Shown piece after piece: positions 11,981 through 24,961 of a DNA stretch of 64,000 nucleotides. Position numbers and translations under genes: made by a program. The notes beneath the pieces were generated by a model. The model was not told where the DNA came from. It worked only from the letters and a program-made list of their open reading frames with translations, and made no database searches. Position 1 is the stretch's first letter, and every line of letters begins with the position of its first letter. The DNA is taken from positions 71,849,454 through 71,913,453 of the forward strand of contig OX388345.1 in the NCBI GenBank assembly GCA_947579665.1, given 5' to 3'. This stretch comes from Sympetrum striolatum. Lineage: Eukaryota; Arthropoda; Insecta; Odonata; Libellulidae.

Positions 11981-12480
11981 GCATTATTATTTAAAATAAG
12001 ATTTTTAAATACATCCGTTTGTTTTTTAATTAAAGTTGATTATAATGAAAGTAGACTTTAATTTGACAGCACTACGAAAGTCGTTTTTCGGCTATTTTCT
12101 TGATATATAATTAGGAAGCTTTGATTTAAACCATTAACTCTGGTGAGCGATATAATTTAAAACAAGATTTTCAAATATATCTTTTTGTTCTTTTAAATGA
12201 AATATGGTTGTAACAAAATAGGTTTTATTTTGATTATTATCACGACTACTTAAATCGTTTTCTTGCTATTTTCTTGATTGTAAAAAAATGAAATAAACTT
12301 TTGATTTTAGACAATTTTGATGTAAAATATTATTTCCGATAAGCAGTATTATTTAAAAAACGATTTTAAAATACATTTAATTTTCATTGATATGAAAGTG
12401 GACTATAATGTAAGTAGATTTTATTTTGACATGAAACACTAAACTCAAAATGCTATATTTGGTACAATATATTATTTAAC
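11981..12480. repeat. Three degenerate tandem units of about 170-190 bp
   Basis: The block ATTATTTAAAATAAGATTTT (or variants) recurs near 11981, 12151 and 12343. Each is followed by a TTTGTT/TTAAT segment, a GTAGACTTTATTTTGACA-like block and, in the first two units, TCGTTTT..GCTATTTTCTTGAT. Divergence between units is high, so this is an old array. No ORF or terminal repeats were found. Confidence 0.65.
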
Positions 12481-12589
12481 TATCTTACTCTTCATACAAG
12501 GTATAGTTATCGTACAAACAATCTTAAATAAAACGTGAATTAGGAAAAAGAAAAGAGCTACTGGCAAATAAAGTAATATGAAAAATAAA

Positions 12590-14880
12590 GAATAAATTCA
12601 TATTTACAAGAAAAGTCGGGGAAAACAAGATATGGTCCACGTGAGCCATTCTTGGCTCATCTGTTAGTTCCTGGTTTTAAATTGTTGTATGGTATACTTA
12701 TGTTAATATTACATAGACTGATTTAAACTATATATAGATAAAAAATATTAAACAAGGCATAGAAAGTGTGATAACATTTAATATTTTTTGTTCCAAACTT
12801 ATAAGAAATCACTTAAAAATTGTCCTTAAGTCTCAATTTATAGACAAACTCTCTCTTTGGAGCTACAACCCTATGTGAGCTTCCACCCCAATCAGCCACT
12901 TCTCTGTCTTCTCACTTTCATCTTCTTCATGTCCTTTATGAATTAGCCATCTCAATCTGGACCTTCCTCTCCGTCTAGCGGCATCAGTCTCCCTTCTATC
13001 ACCTTATTCAGCATTGCTGTTTCAAGCATCCTTTCCACATGGTCCAAACATTATATTCTCAAAGATTTTGTGAACTTAACTACATCTTTCCCAATTCATT
13101 ATTGTCTTTAACTCCTCTTTGGTTCTCCTTTGCCATAATCCATTCTCAGTAACAGGTCGGTATATTCTCTGAAATTGCTTTCAAATCTTACCAGGGCCAT
13201 ACTCTTGTGTGATTGTTAGTGTCCATTTTTATGCTCCATAGGTTACCAGTGGTCTGGTAATTGGTTTATATATTTGTATTTAAGTGTTTCTGTTTATTAA
13301 CTTTCTCTTGAGTATCTTCATATTTGCAAAGTAAGTTTTATTCCTTGCTTGTGTTCTTTCATTTCTTCATATTATGCTTTTTTGTAAGTTATATATTCTA
13401 GATATTTAAACTCTTCCACACTATCAAATTTTATCTGTTCTATCTCCAAATCCTGGGTGACTCTAGGTTTGCCAGAAGCATATATTTAGGTTTACTGGGA
13501 TTAACTATCAATCCCATTTTGCTTGCTTCTTTCTATTTATTTGTTAAATATTGTCCCTCTTTGATCTATTTTTTCTTCAAATTTGTGGAATCCTCTAATA
13601 TCCTTGCTTTATTCCAGTGCTGAATTCAAATTCAGTTTATTATTTATGTTTACTTTAGCCATGCTCTTCTTCAATACCTTTTGAATCAATAGAATTATTT
13701 TGGATGGAATTTCCATGTCCTCCATTTCTTCTCAGAGTTTGATCCTGTTTATACAATCAAATGCTTGTATAAAATCTACAATAGCATATGCAGTTAAACA
13801 TTATGATCTATCTCTATCCTTCTGGCATTTTTCTGCTTCCTATATTATACAACTAAGTTTATGTATAGCATCACTCATTATATCTCCTCCATATTTTACT
13901 AGCTCTGCTGCAATATTTTCTTCCTTGGGTCTCCATTATTTTTTAACTTTTGTATGCATTGTGCAATTTTCAGCCTAGTGGGTTTAATTCTGAGCAAGTT
14001 TGATATATTTGATTTGATTGATTCTATATTTGATTCTTTCCTAAGCCTGTCATTTTCCTCAGTTGTTACTCTCTTCTTATCTTCTGTACAGAGAAGTTCT
14101 TTGAAATGTTCTACCAATCTTTCCAGAACTTCATTCTCTTCTTGAACTACATTTCCCTCCGTATTTTTAAATCCTTCCATTCTTGGTTGGTATCCTCTTT
14201 CCACCTTTTCTAAAACTTAGTAGAACTGTCTCTGTTTATTCTGTTTGCTGTATTCTATATTCTCTAGCTGTTCTCCATTTTCTCCTTTTTTCTTGCATAT
14301 CCTTTTTGCTTCCTTCCTCATTTCTTGGTATCTTTCAGTGTTCGTTCTGGTTTCTTTCCTTATCATGCTTTCTCTAGCTTTATTCTTCTCCTGTATAATT
14401 TGGGCACACTCGTTGTTAAACCAATGAGCATGTATTATTCTCTTGTTTCTTCCACAGCTTCTTTGATTGCTTTCCCTATTTTTCCCATTCTTTTTCTATG
14501 GTTCTTTTATAAGTTTTTTCATCGGCTCTTGGTTTGCATCTTACTAGCTAATCCTTTTCGGTTTTGCTTCGTGACTTCCTAGTCTTCATTTAACTAATCT
14601 GTGTCCCATATTCTCTTAACTATATCTAGAACTTTTTCTGTTTTAATTATTCTCTCCCTTACTCTTGCTTATAATAGTTAATGATCCGAGTCACAGTTTG
14701 GCCCTTTGCAGCTTCTTATGTCTATATCTGATTAATATCCATTATTCCTCATCTTTCACAGATTTTTCTCGGCTGAGATTTCGCTTGAAATTGCGTCACT
14801 CCCTGCAACGTCTAACTAATTATTCTTCCATCACTTTTTCTATTAATAAAATTTTGTAAAAATAATTGTATGATATTTTT
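12590..14880 (-). pseudogene. Long degenerate LINE: endonuclease end, reverse transcriptase, C-terminus and 3'-UTR
   Basis: Read on the minus strand, with many stops and frameshifts. Near 14700-14670 the end of an AP-endonuclease domain is visible as DIRSCKGPNCDSDH; the conserved SDH triad lies at about 14683-14691. A linker follows with HAHWFNNECAQIIQEKNKAR and ERYQEMRKEAKRI. An open piece (14204-13899) reads GFKNTEGNVVQEENEVLERL, EHFKELLC and then IAQCIQKLKNNGDPRKK, the region just before the RT palm. The palm motif IVDFIQAFDCINRIKL lies near 13756-13776, and EEFKYLEYIT follows near 13400. The C-terminal Arg-rich block GRSRLRWLIHKGHEEDESEK lies near 12950. The 3'-UTR probably runs to about 12590. 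I see no intact YADD box and give no clade. It is the largest single feature in the window and cannot make protein. Confidence 0.92.
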
Positions 14881-17800
14881 ACCATTTATAGCTCTTCGAT
14901 AGTTGAATAAATTAGACCGAATGGTATGAAAGAAATTCCTTGGTTCCATTTTCGTACATTAAGATATTTACAATTTTTTCTTGTGCAATAGTATCAAAAA
15001 TATCTACTTCAACATTAAAGAAGCTCTGTTCAAATCAATGATTATTGAAGATTGAAAAACTTGACCTCTCTGTATCCAACCCTTTACCCCCGCGTCTTTA
15101 TGGACTTCCAAAAAATACATAAGAAAGACATCCTTATCCTCCCAGTGGTTTCTAACATTTCTTCCCCGTGTCATAAGCTGGCCATTGAATTTAATCTTTA
15201 ATTGCGATTTCCCTAACACCATTTCAGTTCCTAATGAATCAAGATATAGAAATAATCGTAAATTCAAATAAAATATAAATAGATATGTGGTATATTTTCT
15301 GGAGGGAAATCTTTTAAGGCGGTGTATGAATTGTATAGAAACGTATCTTAAGCTATCAAAGATGTTGAATTTTACAAAATAAGTGTAATATCGTCGTGTA
15401 TTGAGCCCTATCTTATATCTGAAACGGCAGAATACTACACTATAAGTATAGCTTTTATAACATACTACAATGCATTTATAGCTTTTACATAATTGAGAAT
15501 AACAATTTTCGTATTATTTTATGTAGTTATCTTTCTACCATTATGCTAAAAGAAACTTCTCTATTTCTCAATATCTTTCGGAGTTGAAAATCAAAAAAAT
15601 ATATAAATTTGCGAATTCAAAATAGCGAGCATTATTAATCTACTTAGTTAATTTGAACTATGAATGATATCAAAGAACTAAAACTTTGATGAAATTATTT
15701 TCAGTTCAAGGGAAAGGAGGTTTTATAAACTTAAAAAGCGAGACCGAAAGAATTCTTTTTCCGAAAAATTGCGTTTGCTAATTAAGGAAAAAAAATCCAT
15801 CTAGCAGGAGATATCTGCGAAAAGTCGCTGTCTCGAAAGTCTCAAAATATTCCGTTCTGAATCGTTTCTCTTTCAAAAAGTGATTCACCTACGCAGCCCA
15901 TTTTAGGTTTTAACTTACAAAGCGTTTTGCAAGTTCTTTTAATGATTCTGGACAACGCGAACTTTTTCTTGGAATTTGTCTTACCTTAGATTGTGGTTAA
16001 ATTCATTTTTATTTTTAATGTAGCAACTATTATTGGATGTACGCTAACCATATTTAAGGCTATTTTAAGGTAAGATTGAAACTGAAAAGTCCTCTTCTTT
16101 GCGTCTTAACATAGCAGCAATGATATGAATGAAATTTTAAATAATTTATAGATAAATGAAAAAGAAAGAATAAAAGGAAAGCTTAAGTAGAAGTTTATTT
16201 TTATGAACCAACTTTGTAATTTTAGGGAAAAAATCCACACACGATGGAAGAGGTGTTTGAGAAACATACGCAAGCACGGATAGTATACTTAAAAATATGT
16301 GAAGGAAAGCTATTTATAACATGGAACTCACAAAAGCAGTACAATAAGAAAAATTACTTGAAACGAAATCAATAACAGGACACGTTGTTATTCACTTAGA
16401 GTAAACCATTGAAATCACTAGGAAATCAGCAGCTTAAATAAACCACCTCTCATCAAACAATTAAAGACGGTTAAAATGTCAGAAGTAAAAGTATTCAATA
16501 GAAAAAGTACTTAACGAGAGATTATGGAAATGAATTATACGTAGTAATATGTAAGAATATTCAGCAGTGAAGTGATGATAAATTAATAAATACATTTGAA
16601 CCAACATAGCCGGTTGGAAATTATAGTTAACTTAAAATAAATTTTGTGACACTCTCAGTTGATAAAGAGAAGAGAGGTTAATTGTTTACATTCTTGAGGA
16701 CTTTCGCTTGATAGTAATTATCAAAAAAATAAAAAAATCTAAATTTTAAAATGTAAAATTGAAGAAAAAGTACCATCCTGTTTCCTTCATTTTTACATGA
16801 TGAATTTCCACCATATCTGTGAATATTTAATTTTAAAAGATATTGACAATAGAAGCTATTCAGAAATATTCATCACAGAGTGATTGGTATAAAAAACTGT
16901 TTAATGAAAAATATGGGAGACATAATTCACTGTTTTCTCTCTTACCAGAGCAATGGCCTCCGTGATCCTATTTATGTTGTACTTGTGATCGCCCAGTGGT
17001 CGAAGTTTGACCGTCATTCATTAAATATTTAAGTTTGAATGTTATTGAGGTTCTTTTGTCAAAGAGTATACCTCTATAATCATTAGTTATAATTGTTTTC
17101 GAATTTTTGCTATTACGTCAGTTGCGAGCGTGTATAAACACGTTATTAGGGTGTGTTGTTCGCCTTAACTCCCTTCGATACGTACGAAATATAAAGTTTA
17201 ACGTTAGTAACAAATGAAAGAAACGCAATGACAGCTTGTAGTTTCATTTATTTTTGATACAGTTCATAGCCAATTTTAATTTTCCCGTGTTATTATTAAA
17301 TCAAATGAACACTAATGAAAATGAGACTTGATTTTAATAAAGGTATAAGATATATTGCATTTCGATTGCATTTTATTTTTGTTAAGGTACTTTTGGGAAA
17401 AACTGTAAAATGGTCGTAATTTTGTCCCTGCTACTTATTCATCGTTGTTTGCATGTACTGAAATCTAAGTAAATTGCCTCCTCTTCATAAACTCTGACAT
17501 TAGTTCCTACCGTTAATTCGGTATGGACTTAAAATCCCCGTGTATTCTTGTAGGAAAGTGAATATATCGGATTCAACAATCACCTTGGTCGTCTGGGGGA
17601 CTGGTTGTTTACTACGGCGAAATTTCACAAACTTTCTCTTCCTTTTCCCATAGATCTCGCAATTTAGACTCGAATACGATATTATACGACCGAAATAAGA
17701 ATCTTCGTGCAATTTCCTTTCTTTTGATATCCATCTCGATTTTGTACGACCATTATTTCTTATTTAATTCCGCAAAAGAGAAAACGTCTGCAATCGATGA

Positions 17801-18388
17801 AAACGAACTTTACGTGCATTTCTTATGACAGACGATTCGAACCGTCCAGAGTCGAACCAAGGATACTCTGGACAAAGTTTTTAGCTTTATGCACTCCTTC
17901 TTCATATAAACTTTAATTACACCAAATCTCAAACTCCTCTGTTCGCGCAATATCCTTAAAAAGGGATCCAAAGTTTTCTCTTCACGTATTTATATATAGA
18001 TTGTTGCCTTTGGCGTTGGATTGATGGGCCTCATCCTCACTTTGAAGAAACACGCTCGCGAGCCTTTGATCTGCCAATAGTTAATCAATTCCTATTTTGA
18101 ACTATAGTATCAATTGTTATTCTTTTAAATTAAATTGGGGCTCGACCAGTAGAGGATCCTTTTATTATTAAAGGACAAATTCTAACATCGAAATTTGAGA
18201 GAAAATTTTACATTAACTAAAAAGCTTTTAGAAGCAAGAATTTTGAAAGTACAAGAAAATGAATAAATCCGTTATTAGCTTTACTAAATCTAGTACATTA
18301 AATTAAAAAGGAGATGATTATAATTTTAACCTCGAAAAAAGATAATTTAAAGAAACCTCTAGAAAAAGATATTTACCTTTACGGGCAT
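14881..18388. other. No gene seen
   Basis: AT-rich sequence with scattered A- and T-runs. The minus ORF at 17500-17712 (70 codons, with a basic KRKRKFVKFRRSKQ stretch) has no recognisable domain and no clear splice context. I see no mobile-element termini here. Confidence 0.5.
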
Positions 18389-18740
18389 TTTACTTGTAGC
18401 CTCATAGGTATTTCAAATACGAATACGTACATAATCAGCTTTATGTGTAATCCTATGATTATCTAGTAATTGATACTGTTACAAAAGTTACCATTAAAAT
18501 TAAAATCTCACTCGAAAGTACTTTTTTACTTGTAGCCTCATAGGTATTTCAAATACGAGTAAAAGAACAATTTGTACTTTTTTATCATGACGTATTTCCA
18601 CAAGACATCGCCAGAGACTGTGAATTTTATTTACAAAAACGAGTACATACATAATCAGCTATATGTGTAATCCTATGATAATCTAGTAATTTATACTGTT
18701 ACAAAAATTATCATTAAAATTAAATCTCACTCGGAAGGGA
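18389..18740. repeat. Tandem duplication (136 bp) with an 84-bp insertion in the second copy
   Basis: The first copy begins TTTACTTGTAGCCTCATAGG at 18389 and the second at 18525. Shared blocks include TACATAATCAGCT(T/A)TATGTG and the CTAGTAATT(G/T)ATACTGTTAC stretch. The second copy is interrupted after ACGAGTA (18555-18561) by extra sequence that ends in a second ACGAGTA (18639-18645). This is a 7-bp direct repeat, as a small insertion or a repair event would leave. Confidence 0.85.
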
Positions 18741-20376
18741 TATATGTTGAAAAATTAAACTTATGGATCTTAGAATCTGTGCGGTGTACCTAAAGCTTTC
18801 TGTCGGCACTTATATGTGCCGCGTTTTAGATGTTTAATGCTCACAAAAATCACCTGTTCCTATTAATAAGACATTCTAAAAGCGATTAATACAATTATCT
18901 GTTCACGATTCTCATTTAAGTGAAAAAAAATTTGGAAAAGTCTGAGCAAGAGATTTGAATACTCATCACCTCCATCAAACTAAGACTGTACCTCGTGCTC
19001 CCTCGATCGTCTCGTCGATTTACATCTCTTGAGGAAATCTTGCAAAGGAGCGATTCCGCATCCCGAGATGATCGGAGATTAATTCGGAATCCTATTTGGA
19101 GGATCTGAAGCATCTTATCCAGTTTCATAACCGCTTAGTAGAAATTCTCCAAAAGTTTGGTAATCACCCTCCATTATCTGTGGTGTTTCGGGATGTTTCG
19201 CGGCAGTTTAAGAATTTGTGGGCAATTTCTTAGCGGCAGCACCTCCTCTTGGTAATCAAATGAGGGGCGAAAACTATTTTGGGAACGTGGCCGTAATTGT
19301 TGATGTTTTGGGAAACTCTAGCTCGTAAATTTTGGAATAACTTTAGTAATTAGTGTTGAGGTATAATTATGTATACTATTTGCTTTAGCGCTTTGGCAAC
19401 ACTAAACGGTAACGGTCGTCTAAGCAAAAAAAAATCTGCGACGAAACTGAATGTACGTTTTTCACGAGAAAGCTTTATTTTGACGAGGAATAAAAATTAT
19501 GTAAGCATAGGGAGAAGTTTCAATGGCTGATTTATTATAATGAAGAATTGTGTCCAAATAATAGAAAATCAGTTATACAACAAGAGCAGTACATTTACCA
19601 CGTTCGTTTATTATACGAACATCAGAGAGAATTAAATTATTATTCTTTAGGAACTTAGTTTTTTATTATTTATAAAAGAAGGAAATGTCATTGCATAGGA
19701 ATTTTCAAGGTAAATGAACCTAACGAAAGGTAGAATACTCATCTGATTAGTTATAAAATACTAACTTATTCCTAATAGTGTCGCCGAGATGATCTTTAAT
19801 CGTCTAAAACATTGAGATAGAGTTAGATGGGAAAGTTTCGTAGATTTATGAATGGCTTGGATCCTTCCATATCAATTGTCTGATGTAAATACGTCTTCTG
19901 TTCTCACACCAAGTATTAGGAGTCTCAGAATAAAAATCTTTGATTATCTTAAAAAAATATGCATATAATCAATTTCGTATTTTTTTTTATCAAAATATCC
20001 ATTTTCCAGCTCCGACCCGTGTTACTGCACTAGGATTCTTTCCTTCTAGACATTTGGTCAGCGTAAGAATTCATGATCGTTAGTATCGTGGTTTACATGA
20101 TAGCCATCAACCTAGTCCACGGAAGATGAATTTACATTGCAGATCAGCACGATTTTTGGGAAAGGGTTTCTTATTAATATAATGTTATTAAATGTATGTA
20201 CCCCTACCCAATTTTCTAATGTCCACGTTTCGCACCCCTAATAAAACACTCTTTAATCCAAACTTTTAAAAAATTCAACCATTTTCATTATGGGCAATTT
20301 TCATAAGTTACTTCCATCACATAGGCGCTCTTTTCCATAATTTTTATGCTTAAGGTATATACTTCTATTTATACGT
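18741..20376. other. No gene seen
   Basis: Mostly AT-rich. The minus ORF at 18916-19128 (70 codons, LRSSRDAESLLCKISSRD) lies in a less AT-rich patch but has no recognised domain and no clear splice donor. It could be an old transposon scrap. Confidence 0.45.
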
Positions 20377-20450
20377 GAATACCCTACGAGCCTCCTTTCA
20401 GCGTATAGCTGGTGGTATGAACACCAGGGTCTGCAGTTAAAAAATAAACT
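20377..20450 (-). mobile_element. LINE 3'-UTR fragment, same family as 5.3 and 41.2 kb
   Basis: On the minus strand the sequence reads CTGGTGTTCATACCACCAGC, then CGCTGAAAGGAGGC and TCGTAGGGTATT. These match the 3'-UTR blocks at 5335-5400 and 41212-41265. The stem around the GAAA loop is degraded here. No matching C-terminal coding sequence was found beside it, so this is a short or rearranged remnant. Confidence 0.6.
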
Positions 20451-21240
20451 AGTTTCCTGCCCGTTATATATTACGTACCTGCCTTTTTCGACGAAATATA
20501 TGAGTAAGCTTCGCACGGGATTCCTGGAAAGGTAGACGTGCTATTAACGATAAATGGCTATGCTTCTCCCTAGTATTATGGATAATAAGATAGCTAGAGA
20601 TTAATCGAGAGAAGAGATCATTAGGTTGACTCCTTCCTGCAAATAATTTTTCCGCGAACCAAGCGCGATTGCAGTGTACAGTGGAATTAGGTAGAGCTGT
20701 GCGTGTAACCGCTGCCACACGCCAAATGGTAGCTGGGAGGGTATATTTGTGTGTGGAAATTGTACAACTTCTAGAGGCGGGGTCTTTAGCAAAACCTGGT
20801 CGTCAATAGGCATGTGAGCTGCAGTACTCGTTATTTTGCTTTTCGGTATATCCTAGTACGACTTAAGTACATAGTAAAGAGTTATTTGTACACCGTAGCA
20901 CGTAGAAAATCCAAAAAGGCTTCCTGGAATACACGACGGAAACTCATTTTGTGAGCGAGGAAATATCCCCTTCAATATCGCAGACCATCAACACGCACAC
21001 GAGTGGATCTTTCCCGGATTAATACATGGGTCGTACAAAAAGTGGAATCAACATTTACCACTTCTGAGTAAGTTTCAACTAGAATTAGACGGAGCGATAT
21101 CGCCATTCGGTATAGATGCAGTTGTCTAACGATGAAGAGTATCAACAAGGTCGCGCGGGCCTCAGTGAGGTGCAAAGGTATCTTTTGGTAAACAACAATT
21201 AGCATCTTGGGGAACTTTGTGATCGGATGGATGTTTGCAC

Positions 21241-21733
21241 TCACCAGTTAAGAATAATTAGCACCTTCGGAAACAACGGTATCCTCTGCTAAGTCCAATA
21301 GCACTCTGAGTAAACACCAGGTCTGCGAAGGCTCTCGAGGAACGACTGCAGCGGGCGGCGGATGGGTGTAGGACACGGAGGAAAATGCCCACGGACGGGA
21401 TATCCAAGGAGGAGGTGATGCAGTGGGTGGAGTGGGAAGACCCTTAAACCACTCAAATGCTTCCATTGGCACCTTAACACGAAAGTCTCTCTTTCTCCCG
21501 CAAACTCTTTTCACCTCGCACCTGTAACCACGCCCTTTGAACCCAGGGGGAGGACTGGCGTGACTCCTCATCCGAAAGAGATTTAAACCTTTCGTGTGCG
21601 CGGGGGTGGCATGTTTGATTAATTCTCCATCACTCCTTTTGGTGATTGGAAGCGGGCACATAAGGCCGCCGACAGAAATTCCGGCCGCGTTTTCACGCCA
21701 GGGGTAATCAAACCTCCATCTTTGCGGAGCCAC
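21241..21733 (-). other. GC-rich island ending in a minus-strand splice donor
   Basis: This patch is clearly more GC-rich than its surroundings. A 161-codon frame is open on the minus strand but begins with GTG rather than ATG, is rich in Pro and Arg, and matches nothing I know. Its stop codon TAA is followed three bases later by a strong donor, CTG|GTGAGTGC (the GT is at 21245-21246). A non-coding (5'-UTR) exon of a minus-strand transcript would explain both the composition and the donor. A protein-coding reading is less likely. The boundary near 21733 is arbitrary. Confidence 0.3.
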
Positions 21734-24721
21734 GAAATTCCTCTAACGAGATGGAGTGGGACAAAAGACCGGTGAAATACAAGACCGAATGGAAGAGTCT
21801 GGGTGAAAGTGGGATTAGCTAGATTAGGGTTTTGAGTGGTTTCGACGAGCGATGGAGTTTGTGTTCATTTACATGCGGGCCGGTGAAAAGTTTCTTTGGG
21901 AGTAAATAAGGAGGAGGATTCGATGGTGGAAAGATTTGAGAGTGAAGGTGAAAGTAAATGATGGGTTCTGCTTGGTTCAGTACTTCTAATTACCATGGAG
22001 GATTGTTTCCAAGCAAAGTTTGAGAATTTTTTGATAATGACACCTAATATTATTATCAAATTTTTATCTTCGGGTGATTTTTCAAGGTTAAAACGTATTT
22101 GGCGAGTTGGTTTGGATTGGAGTATTTTTAAGGACAAGATTTGGTTCGTAATTTTCAATGTGAAATGTCTGAGCAACAGTTTACTTAGCTTACCGGTAAC
22201 AAATGATTATCGCTAGTTACAATATTTTTTGTAAAATAGCCCTTATTTAATATTTAAAAAATTAACTATGCCAATAACAGCAGCTACAACCTAACAACTT
22301 ATTTATGATAATCAAATAAAATGTATGATAATGGTAAGTTGGCAAGAACAGCCTTTATCACATCCAGTTTAATATATACTAAAGAGCTCTACTTACGTCT
22401 AAGAGATCTTCGTTTGAAATTAAATCCTTTTAAGCATTATCCATCATAACACCTATATTTTTGGACAAAAGATTATAGGAAAATAAGAGAAATTAGATTG
22501 ACGTGCAAAATAATGTAAATAAGACAAGATCCTCTAATTTAAGATTAGAGAAATTAAGAAAAATTCAGATATTTCCTAATTCTATACCTTATTTGGGTGG
22601 CAGATGTATTACGACTTTGTATTATTTGATGTAATTGTCCAATATGAGAGAACTGCTCACTTGTTACATTCTTCGGAAATCAGGGATTTATTCTGAATAA
22701 AATTGATTTTCAAACATTATCATCTTTATAATAAAAAACCCAGGAGCGCTACTAATATATAATACGTAGAATTTACAAATCCATCAATAACCACTATGCA
22801 TCATACATTCACTACGGAAATTAGTGAATACTTTTTTCTTATCGTTTTCGAATGGAATGATTTTGAAATATAATTATCTTTATAATTGGAATAAACCAAG
22901 GACACCACTAGTTCATAATCCGTAGAATTCATATATCCACTTTCCCTGCTATAAGAATTCAAATTGTCTAAAGCCGATAATCAGTTAATTACTTGTTTAC
23001 CTCGTAATGTAGCTGAAAGTTAATATTCCTAGATCCTTTGCTAGGAAATAATTATTCATAAATTTGTCTTTAAAACGTCTTGTTTTGCGGCGGTAGTCAC
23101 GAGCCCGTGTTACGTTAAATCTAATAAATACTATAAATAAATTACATTTTCTGTGTTGCTGATTTTGCTAGCAGTTTGAAAATAGCTCGTCTCTCGTATT
23201 TATTCATTCCTTGCATTCGTCTGTCATACTCATAGATAGGAAAAGATTCATCAAATATCTTTTAATTTATAAAAAATAAATTTTTCAATTGATGTACGAT
23301 ATATATGCACTATATATCGTATACATGCACTCAGGCTAAAAACAGCACTTCAGATGTGGAGTGCATGAAAGGGAATTCCATATCTTGCGGACGTAATGCA
23401 TGAGTGATTTCTAAGAGCTGATAAAAGTCAAATTCCAAAAGAAAGTGGAATGAAGTTTGAGGACGCCCGAGAGGACCTCTTTCGGTCAGTGGTTCTTTTG
23501 CCAGCATATGCTGGACTGCTCGAAATGAGATGTATCTCAATAGACATGCTCATACTTATTTATCCCGTCGTTCGAGATCAAAGGGATATCCCGAAATGGA
23601 GACGGTTCTTTCACTCCAAATGGAGCATCCTTCAAAACTTTGTGAATATAACTGGCTATTCCTTTTTTCCTCTTCCATCTCTCTTGAGTCCCTTTTGAGA
23701 TCCGGTCCAGGAACCTTTTCAAAATCATCCTTTGAACCCATAGAGCGAGTTCAATTTTGCGGAAAAAGTGTTTTGAAAATCAATCGAATAGGCTATCCGG
23801 ATGAGGATAAAATACATATATACGTCCTTTATATACGTAATGTAGAGTGTAGATATTTTTCCAATTTCAAGCGTAGCTATGATTAATAAAAAGCTATCGC
23901 TTTATTGAAACTTTCAGTAACGTTTGTTACTAGCCTTCATGAGCGCTGTTGCCTTTCGGTACAGAACGAAGGAAAATTTATCTTGCGTTTACTTTTGGCT
24001 ACTTGGCTTCGTTTACTTTTCGTTGACTTTAGGTATGAGTGAAGCTGTCTTCATTTTGGTCAGTTCTTATCGAATGCGATGTATTATGTTGTTAACTTTA
24101 TAATGTAATTGAGTTTATACAGGCTCGTTCTGTTTATAGCATTCCGGCTCAGCGAAGGCAAATGACCTCATAACTCGCATTGCCTGCATGTCCGATTCTC
24201 TCTCATAAACTTTTGGCGGTTAAATTTTGAGGTATTGGGAATCTGATAAGTCCGTGGGACGATGACTTTGCCGACAATTATCACTAATTGAAATCACTAT
24301 TATCACTAAATTTAAATATATCTTCTCCTTAAGTTATTGTTCTGCAATAATCGTCTATGTCACTGAATCTATTCAAAACAAGCAGTAAAAAATTATGTTT
24401 GCTATGAAATTTCAATTTCAACGTATATATATATTGTAAATATGTATTTACATACGTAAGTACGACACATTTACTATTTCGCTGAAGTATTCTCTCTCGT
24501 GATATTTTTGAAATGCCCTATAATTTTGTTAGAACCTCACGGTTAACACAATGATTTATTAAGTTCCATCCCGCCTGGAAAAATGTATGGTATGTTATCC
24601 TTTTTTCATTTGAAAAGATCTAGAAAAAGTAAATGTGCCAATTCGAGGAAATAAGCAAATCTGAGAAACTGGGTCAATTATTGTGAGATGTATTTAAATT
24701 TCGGAGATTCACTTCAGAGGA
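21734..24721. other. No gene seen; one perfect palindrome
   Basis: AT-rich sequence. ORFs around 23330-23890 overlap on both strands and have no motif. A 27-nt perfect hairpin at 23295-23321 is listed separately. Confidence 0.5.
23295..23321. repeat. Perfect 11-bp stem hairpin
   Basis: Arms TACGATATATA (23295-23305) and TATATATCGTA (23311-23321) are exact reverse complements around the loop TGCAC. GTATAC follows. No coding or transposon context is visible. Confidence 0.85.
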
Positions 24722-24880
24722 TTACACATTTCTGAGGGTCCGTACTAGGTCTCGGTACAGCATATTGGGCTGTATAATCCTTTTTTGAATAGGGTCAACG
24801 TTCAAGGTTGCTTTGCTGGATATACCACATGAACGCACAAAGGCGATGTGAAATGAGATTACTCGGAAGCATAGATAAGA
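24722..24880 (-). pseudogene. Possible tiny LINE reverse-transcriptase scrap
   Basis: The minus frame contains SCGISSKATLNVDPIQKRII, which has the layout of the LINE segment where a Trp/Gly block, about ten residues and then QKR(A/I)IR occur after the RT palm. Only this short block is recognisable, and the flanks have no supporting motifs. It could be coincidence. Confidence 0.22.
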
Positions 24881-24961
24881 AGGGTCACATTCTTTTGTCG
24901 GTAAAACATGGGACTGCTTTGTTATTGCGAAATTGTAATTATTTTGCGTTACTTCCTTCAA

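Noticed and set aside
21248..21733. 161-codon minus-strand frame
   Set aside because: No ATG at the start, no domain, and it ends in a stop three bases before a splice donor. A non-coding exon or a composition effect explains it better than a protein.
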